Positions 6,344 through 10,769 of a stretch of DNA of 10,769 nt are shown here, piece by piece (positions within the stretch are counted from its first letter, which is position 1; each line of letters begins with the position of its first letter). The notes beneath the pieces were generated by a model. The model saw only the letters and a list, made by a program, of their open reading frames with translations, was not told the origin of the DNA and ran no database searches. The stretch spans positions 1 through 10,769 of the forward strand of contig JAKARZ010000056.1 in NCBI GenBank assembly GCA_021828405.1, read 5' to 3'. The DNA is from Bacillota bacterium (lineage in GTDB: Bacteria; Bacillota_E; Sulfobacillia; Sulfobacillales; JAIMBI01). The translations under genes were made by a program, and so were the position numbers.

Positions 6344-7114
6344 TCAGTAGTGTCCCAGGATGCCGCGGCGCCGGGCCAGGCGGTCCGCTCCGCCAAACAA
6401 CCACAGCCCCGCCGCCATCGTCACCGCGAAGTTCACCGCCGCCTCCGCCCACACCCAGTGGGTGACCGGCACGCCGTGCAGCAAATCCCGCAGGAGCGTC
6501 ACCTGCGCGGTGAGCGGCACCAGCATGGCAGCAACGTGCCACCCGATGCCCGGCAGCACGGCGACCGGCGCAATGATCACAAACAGCAGCAAGAACTGGA
6601 CGATCTGCATCATCTGGCCTACCCGCTTGATGAGCAGGCCCAGGCTCGCGACCAGCAGGCCCAGCCCCCAGGCGGTGGCCATCACCAACGCCATCGGCAC
6701 CAGCGCTACCGGCGTCCAGACGAAGTGGGCGTGGGTGATGGCCAGCAGCGCGAGGATAATCACGGCACACGGCACCAGAAACGCCACGATCGCCATCACG
6801 CCGCGCACCAAGAACACCAGGCGGCTGGACCACGGCACCAGCATGACCTGCTCCAGCGTGCCGGTCTGGGCTTCGTTTTGAATCTGCCAGCCCATATCGC
6901 TGGTGGCGGTCATCATCAGCATCCAGACCGCGTAGCCCAGCACCACGGTGTCCAGCCGCCCCCCGCCCACCGGCGACTGGGTGATGTAGCGTGCACCGTA
7001 GAACATCCCCACAAACAGCATGAACAGCGTCACCATGAACGAAATCGTATCCAGGGGATAGCGCACCGCTTCCACAACCATGCGGCGCCACTCGGCAACC
7101 ATGAGGCCCGTCAT
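6344..7114 (-). CDS. ABC-2-type exporter permease
   Basis: A 256-aa integral membrane protein of the ABC-2 (DrrB-like) permease family. About six hydrophobic helices are visible (near 20-42, 55-72, 100-125, 133-160, 168-190 and 224-242). Between helices 2 and 3 lies the family's cytoplasmic motif NEAQTGTLEQVMLVP (80-94), which contacts the ATPase. The ATG overlaps the ATPase stop by 4 nt (ATGA), with GAAGGAG about 10 nt upstream. It forms one transporter with that ATPase, probably as a dimer of each. The substrate is unknown; relatives export drugs, polyketides, lipids or peptides. Its place just upstream of an envelope-stress operon is suggestive, but the 154-bp gap means it need not be co-transcribed with it. 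Confidence 0.92.
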   Translation of the reverse strand: MTGLMVAEWRRMVVEAVRYPLDTISFMVTLFMLFVGMFYGARYITQSPVGGGRLDTVVLGYAVWMLMMTATSDMGWQIQNEAQTGTLEQVMLVPWSSRLVFLVRGVMAIVAFLVPCAVIILALLAITHAHFVWTPVALVPMALVMATAWGLGLLVASLGLLIKRVGQMMQIVQFLLLFVIIAPVAVLPGIGWHVAAMLVPLTAQVTLLRDLLHGVPVTHWVWAEAAVNFAVTMAAGLWLFGGADRLARRRGILGHY

Positions 7115-8145
7115 GACGTTGCCGCTCCTTCCCGGGCCGCCACCGGACTCGCCTCGGCCGGCGCGGGCTCGACCCCGTGAGCCTCGCCCATCACTTCCTG
7201 AAACACCTGCGCCAAGTCCGCCTGGTGCCGCTCAATTCTCAGCAGCGGGTGGGGATTCAGCCGCTCCAGCACCTGGTACAGGGTCTCGCCCCGGTCGTTG
7301 GCCAGGTCCACCCGGAGGCTGTCCTCGCCGGTCACGGCGGCCGGCAGCCCCGCAAGCCGCGTCGCCATGCCGGTCGGCCATGGGAACGCCGCCACGACGG
7401 TCGCCACCGGCTCGGAGTAGCGAGCCAGCACGTCCGCCGTGGCGCCTTCGAGAACCAGTTGTCCTCTCCGAATCATGGCCACCCGGTCCGACAGCTCCTG
7501 CGCCACATCCAATTGGTGGGTGGTCAGCAGCACCGCGGTCCCCTCCTGGGCCAGTTGGCGCACCACCCGCTTGATGCCTTCGGCCGAGTCGAAGTCCAGG
7601 CCCAGCGTCGGCTCGTCCAGCAGCAGCACATGCGGCCGGTGCATGAGCGCTTGGCACAGCGCGACTTTCTGCTGCATGCCGCGCGACAGCGTCTGCACGG
7701 TGTTGCGCGCCCGATCCGCGAGGCCCACCAGCTCCAGCAGCTCGCCCGCGCGCTCACGGGCCGTACGGATCGACAGGCGGCGCATCGTCCCCCAATACTC
7801 CAGATTTTCGCGCACGGTCAGCCGCCAGTAGAGATTGCGGCTGCCTTCCAGCACCGCCCCGATCTGGGCCGTCACCGCGTCGTGGCGGGCAAACAGCGAC
7901 ACCCCCCCAACCCGCACGTCCCCCGCGTCGGGCCGCACCAGTCCGGCGGTCATCTTGATGGTCGTGGTTTTGCCCGCCCCGTTGGGCCCCAAAAACGCCA
8001 GTACTTCGCCCGGCGCCACGCGAAAGGACACGTCGCGCACGGCGGGGATGACGCCGGTGCGGGTCTTGAACACCTTGGCTAATCCCGCCACCTCAAGGGC
8101 GCCCGCCTGGATGGCGGCCCTCCCCGGTTCCTGCTTTTCTGCCAT
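7111..8145 (-). CDS. ABC transporter ATP-binding protein
   Basis: A 344-aa ATPase of the DrrA/CcmA type that powers the ABC-2 permease encoded next. It has Walker A GPNGAGKT (53-60), a signature in the variant form LSRGMQQK (153-160), Walker B VLLLDEP (173-179, catalytic E178) and the switch His in LTTHQ (H210). The usual Q-loop Gln is replaced in IGAVLEGSRNLYW (94-107), where E100 stands at that position; I believe this occurs in a known subgroup of ABC-2 ATPases. After the core (about residue 240 on) comes a C-terminal extension with AFPWPTG and DLANDRGETLYQVLERL, like the accessory domain of exporter ATPases. The ATG has GGGGAG 8 nt upstream. A 76-bp gap separates it from the phosphohistidine-domain gene, so read-through is possible. 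Confidence 0.95.
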   Translation of the reverse strand: MAEKQEPGRAAIQAGALEVAGLAKVFKTRTGVIPAVRDVSFRVAPGEVLAFLGPNGAGKTTTIKMTAGLVRPDAGDVRVGGVSLFARHDAVTAQIGAVLEGSRNLYWRLTVRENLEYWGTMRRLSIRTARERAGELLELVGLADRARNTVQTLSRGMQQKVALCQALMHRPHVLLLDEPTLGLDFDSAEGIKRVVRQLAQEGTAVLLTTHQLDVAQELSDRVAMIRRGQLVLEGATADVLARYSEPVATVVAAFPWPTGMATRLAGLPAAVTGEDSLRVDLANDRGETLYQVLERLNPHPLLRIERHQADLAQVFQEVMGEAHGVEPAPAEASPVAAREGAATS

Positions 8146-8171
8146 CGCTCACGCTCCCCGGTCAGCGTGCA

Positions 8172-8190
8172 CCGCGGACAGCCGCCGCGG
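8172..8190. other. Short hairpin between phosphohistidine gene and ABC ATPase
   Basis: Two CCGCGG arms (8172-8177 and 8185-8190) with a 7-nt loop form a 6-bp stem in the 76-bp gap. Two wobble pairs could extend it. No T-tract follows on either strand, so it is not a standard terminator. It could attenuate read-through from the upstream gene, or be a chance palindrome in GC-rich DNA. Confidence 0.25.
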
Positions 8191-8221
8191 CATTGGCCTT
8201 GGGTACAATCCCGTCCGCGCG

Positions 8222-9859
8222 TCAGCCCGCGTCTGCGCCAACATCAACCAGCCGCACGCGGCCCTGCGTGCCATCCACCTCCACGGTCATGCCGGTTGTG
8301 AGCCGGCTGGTCGCGGTGCGCGTCCCAACCACGGCCGGGATCCCCATCTCCCGGGCCACGATGGCCGCGTGCGCCAGCGCGCCGCCCGCGTCTGTCACCA
8401 CGGCCGCGGCGAGCCGGTACCAGGGCACCCACGACGGCGACGTGCTGCCGGTCACCAGAATTTCGCCCGGCCGCAGCGTTGGTGCCTCGGCCAGCGTGCG
8501 CACCACGCGCACCGGGCCAACCACCACGCCGCGGCTGCCGGGCTGGCCGGTGACCAGCGCGCCCGTGTCGTCCGGGGTGGGCGCGCTGGCCTCTCGGTCG
8601 GTCATCGGGTGGGCGGGCAACCGCGAGGCCGCCCCCCCCAGCGCCCGGGGTGGCGACAACTTCGCCCCGGCGGCCATGGCGTCGCGCTCGCGCGACACCT
8701 GCGCGGCCAGCCCCTCCCCGATGCCCATGTCCACGAGCGAGGGAATGTCCAAATACCAAATGTCCTGGGGGTCGGCCACCAGACCCAACGCATGAAGCCG
8801 CGCGCCCGTCAGCAATGCGAGTCGCCGGGCGGCATACGGGATCTGCTGATCGATCCAAAAATTATGGTCTTCCAACAGCCGAGCGGCCTGGCGCCCGCGC
8901 CGCATGCCCGCGGCCAGCGCGTCGCGCACCGCGGGCGGTTGCCCCGCGAGCACCTCCGCCTCCACCCGGCCGCGCTCTGCCCGAATGCTCTCCCGGTCCA
9001 CTGGCGGCAACCCCGCCGCCGCGGCGCGGACCATGGCCAGCACCGGGGAGGCGTCTTCGATCCACGACGGGTCGGTCAGCCCGCCCGTGAGCTTTTTGCC
9101 GTACTCGGCCACAAAAGCCGCCACCGCCTGCTGAAACAGCCGCCCAGTGTCCGTCGCGGCGAGTGCCGCCTGTGGGCTGGCATCGGCCAGCGCGTCCATC
9201 ACCGCGGACCCTCCGGTCCGCGCCTGGGCCACCAGTTCATCCAGGGCCTCGGACGTCCGGGTGGTCCACGACGTCTCGCCCGCCGTCAGCGCCCGCGCCG
9301 AGTGCACGGGATCGTTGCCAAAGTGCTGGCGCACCAGTTGGTCCAGCTCGCGGAGCGCGAAGTGGGCCGGCATGACGATATCGAAGTGAATCGACCACAG
9401 GCGCCGGGCTGTCTCATCCAACTGGGCCCACAGGCGCGCGATTGCCGCCGGGCCCGCGCCGGAGGGGTCCATGGAGAGGGCGTCTGCCATCCGGGCCCGA
9501 ATCTCCGGGAGCCACTGGTCCTCCCACTGCCGGTCCAGGCAGTCCGCATCGGCGCGCATCTGCGCCAACCCCCGAGCCGCGCGGGCCGCGGCCTCCCCCT
9601 CCGACAGGTCCGCGACCTCGGACGCCGTGAACACATGGGTCAGAAGCCGCCGCACGTGCTGGGCAACAATGGGCGACTGGTAGCGGCGATGGGTCGACGC
9701 CATGCCGCAGCGCGACCACGCCCGCACCGACGCCACCAGCGGCAGGGTCGGGCGGGAGTCAGCGCCCTCTGAGGTCCATCGCCACGCCTGTTCGATGGGT
9801 GGCCACTCACGAAACGCGGCAAGAAAGGCGGCCTCGTCACCGCCGGTCTGGTTGGGCAC
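8222..9859 (-). CDS. Stand-alone PEP-utilising (phosphohistidine) domain protein without ATP-grasp
   Basis: A 545-aa protein related to the C-terminal two thirds of PEP synthase and rifampin phosphotransferase. The last 110 residues are the mobile phosphohistidine domain: PGSRGVVVGPVRVV (440-453), then GGALAHAAIVAREMGIPAVVG (492-512) with catalytic H497, then GMTVEVDGTQGRVRL. The middle is helical and carries family hallmarks, YGKKLTGGLTDPSWIED (253-269) and ADPQDIWYLDIPSLV (362-376). The N-terminal part (1-230) is helical, rich in Ala and Arg, and not recognised. There is no PPDK_N ATP-grasp domain, so the protein cannot by itself transfer phosphate from ATP. It may need a separate ATP-grasp partner, as in two-subunit phenylphosphate synthase, where one subunit carries the His. 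The GTG start is fixed by AAGGAGGA 5 nt upstream. No partner gene is in the window. Confidence 0.85.
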   Translation of the reverse strand: MPNQTGGDEAAFLAAFREWPPIEQAWRWTSEGADSRPTLPLVASVRAWSRCGMASTHRRYQSPIVAQHVRRLLTHVFTASEVADLSEGEAAARAARGLAQMRADADCLDRQWEDQWLPEIRARMADALSMDPSGAGPAAIARLWAQLDETARRLWSIHFDIVMPAHFALRELDQLVRQHFGNDPVHSARALTAGETSWTTRTSEALDELVAQARTGGSAVMDALADASPQAALAATDTGRLFQQAVAAFVAEYGKKLTGGLTDPSWIEDASPVLAMVRAAAAGLPPVDRESIRAERGRVEAEVLAGQPPAVRDALAAGMRRGRQAARLLEDHNFWIDQQIPYAARRLALLTGARLHALGLVADPQDIWYLDIPSLVDMGIGEGLAAQVSRERDAMAAGAKLSPPRALGGAASRLPAHPMTDREASAPTPDDTGALVTGQPGSRGVVVGPVRVVRTLAEAPTLRPGEILVTGSTSPSWVPWYRLAAAVVTDAGGALAHAAIVAREMGIPAVVGTRTATSRLTTGMTVEVDGTQGRVRLVDVGADAG

Positions 9860-9864
9860 AGTGC

Positions 9865-9872
9865 TCCTCCTT
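9865..9872 (-). promoter_or_regulatory. Strong ribosome binding site of the phosphohistidine-domain gene
   Basis: AAGGAGGA is a near-perfect anti-16S match, 5 nt before the GTG at 9859. It is the best ribosome site in the window and decides this start. I could not find a convincing promoter for the gene. Confidence 0.8.
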
Positions 9873-10307
9873 GCTTGTCTTCTGGCCTCATGATGGCGCC
9901 AATAGGGACACTCGCGTCAAGGGACTCGGGGGCCAGCAGCGTACGCGGCGTAAAGGGGGAGCGTTGCACCGGTCCCGGCATGACGGGAACATCGTGAGCC
10001 ATGGCCAGCTGCCGGGCCGGCGCATCCAGCATCCGCAGGGCGGCAACGGGATCGATCGCTCGCTGGGCGGTCTGGCCCCTAGCGACCTCATGGCACAATA
10101 GCGCTGGCGTGACCAGACGTAGGTGGGGGGGCGATGGCCTCTCTCGATGGTCGCGCCCGAGGACGAGACTGTTGAGGCTCGCGCAGCGCCCAGAGCGGCC
10201 GTGGTCTCGCTGGCGTGGCTCCTGATGCCTGCTCGCGAGCCGGCGCGCCGCCGCGTCGGGATGGCGCAAGGCACGGCCCACCAACCCCCTACCGATATGC
10301 CAGCACA
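9873..10307. other. About 435 bp with no recognisable gene
   Basis: This stretch separates the tnpB remnant from the phosphohistidine-domain gene. One minus-strand frame stays open across it from an ATG at 10308. Around 9890-10080 it reads smoothly (for example AIDPVAALRMLDAPARQLAM) with GC-rich third positions. I recognise no family, it lacks a ribosome site, and it would run on antisense-free into the next gene in the wrong frame. It could be the tail of a decayed gene disrupted near the element's end, or a long 5' leader. I saw no tRNA, T-box or riboswitch signature. Confidence 0.4.
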
Positions 10308-10345
10308 TGAACTCTCCCGCCGCCTAGCCGAACGGCTCAGGCGGG
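10308..10345 (-). ncRNA. Candidate 3' end of a TnpB guide-RNA scaffold / element right end
   Basis: A hairpin of nine base pairs with one bulged G (GCCTGAGCCG pairing with CGGCTAGGC, 10322-10342) overlaps the tnpB stop codon, and the GC-rich arms continue outward. A GGGAGAGTTCA stretch follows, ending near 10308. In IS200/IS605-type elements the omega RNA scaffold spans the tnpB 3' end and ends at the element's right boundary, next to the guide. The layout fits, but I cannot confirm the boundary from one copy. Confidence 0.35.
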
Positions 10346-10769
10346 GGTTTCCGGGATGGGTCCCTTCGTTTCCTGGCTCCCCGACCGCTGCACCACAGGC
10401 TGTTGGCCCCTGGCGTCTTGTGCAATCTCCCCAGGCGTGACTTCGGACCGTTCCGGCCCTAGTGTCCGAAACACCCGCACCGACTTTTGGGGCGTCGTGA
10501 GCGGGTCTCCCGACAAGAGTTTCGCAATCCCCCGCTGTGCGATGACGCACGCGGCATTGTGGTCCGCATGGTCCGCGTGTCCGCAGTCTTGACAGAGAAA
10601 GTCGGCTTGACTCAGCCGATTCTCCGAGTGTTGGTGGCCGCAGGCGGCACCAAGATCACCAGTTTGTGGCGCCGGAGCGCTTTGTAGGTGGTGCACCGCA
10701 CCACCTCGCCCCATGCCGACGTTAAAATGGCCCGGTGGAGTCCCGCCTTCGCCGCCGCCCCATTGGGCA
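10337..10769 (-). pseudogene. tnpB: tnpB (IS200/IS605 OrfB) 3' part, frameshifted in the zinc ribbon; 5' part off window
   Basis: The C-terminal part of an RNA-guided TnpB nuclease, read in two frames. From the window edge one frame gives KAGLHRAILTSAWGEVV, then YKALRRHKLVILVPP, and then stops at 10612. From about 10650 on, a second frame gives CGHQHSENRLSQADFLCQDCGH and HADHNAACVIAQRG, typical of the zinc ribbon and the last RuvC motif with its Asp. Family members have about nine more residues, including the first Cys of the CxxC pair, between VPP and CGH. Here the two are directly joined, out of frame, at a CCGCC. A deletion of about 28 nt between two CCGCC repeats would explain both the frame change and the missing Cys. 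The 60-residue tail after the ribbon is not conserved. No tnpA is visible; the rest of the gene lies beyond 10769. The protein is probably inactive. Confidence 0.8.

Noticed and set aside
8204..8209. TACAAT on the plus strand as a -10 box
   Set aside because: No -35 lies at a usable distance and no plus-strand gene follows.
7835..9772. A 645-codon open frame on the plus strand
   Set aside because: It lies antisense to the phosphohistidine-domain gene and part of the ABC ATPase gene, is rich in Arg, Pro, Ala and His with no domain pattern, and is the usual shadow of GC-rich coding DNA.
9915..9920. TTGACG upstream of the phosphohistidine gene as a -35 element
   Set aside because: The best -10 partner (CATCAT) is 19 nt away and weak, so I do not call a promoter.
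9640..10308. A 222-codon minus-strand open frame as a gene
   Set aside because: About 220 nt of it overlaps the start of the phosphohistidine gene in another frame, there is no ribosome site before its ATG, and no family is recognised; only the gap portion is flagged as a possible remnant.

Overview
This GC-rich window (by eye about two thirds G+C or more) reads like a chromosomal segment of a high-GC, Gram-positive-type bacterium. Every gene I can support is on the minus strand, so transcription runs from high to low coordinates. The family mix points to a deep-branching, GC-rich Firmicutes (Bacillota) lineage: a Lia-type LiaF/LiaS/LiaR cell-envelope system, a P-loop/Asp23 fusion protein, a PhoP/PhoR-type pair and some strong AAGGAGG-type ribosome sites. 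This placement is inferred from family content and has not been tested by a search.

In transcription order, the right edge (10337-10769) holds the 3' end of a decayed IS200/IS605-type tnpB. It carries a frameshifting deletion in its zinc ribbon, and a strong hairpin follows at the stop codon. Next come about 450 bp with no recognisable gene (9860-10307). A 545-aa protein follows (8222-9859) that has the mobile phosphohistidine domain of PEP synthase/rifampin-phosphotransferase enzymes but no ATP-grasp domain. Then comes an ABC-2 exporter, ATPase (7111-8145) and permease (6344-7114), joined by an ATGA overlap.

The middle (3287-6189) is a compact four-gene Lia-type operon: a small four-helix membrane protein, LiaF, a LiaS-like histidine kinase and a LiaR-like response regulator. 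The small membrane protein looks like a paralogue of the N-terminal half of LiaF. Overlaps or a 1-nt gap join all four, and all four appear to start with GTG. The expected logic is LiaF holding the kinase off until envelope damage occurs.

The left part (1-3035) is a second tight operon: a D-2-hydroxyacid dehydrogenase, a P-loop NTPase fused to an Asp23 domain, an OmpR/PhoB-family regulator and a PhoR-like sensor kinase that runs off the window. A good sigma-A-type promoter (TTGTCG, 17-nt spacer, TACACT) lies so close to the dehydrogenase ATG that the mRNA may be leaderless. A 7-bp inverted repeat fills its spacer.

No tRNA, rRNA or CRISPR array was seen, and no convincing Rho-independent terminator with a T-tract. 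The items most worth a second look are the P-loop/Asp23 protein tied to a two-component pair, the orphan phosphohistidine-domain protein, the duplicated LiaF membrane module and the damaged tnpB.
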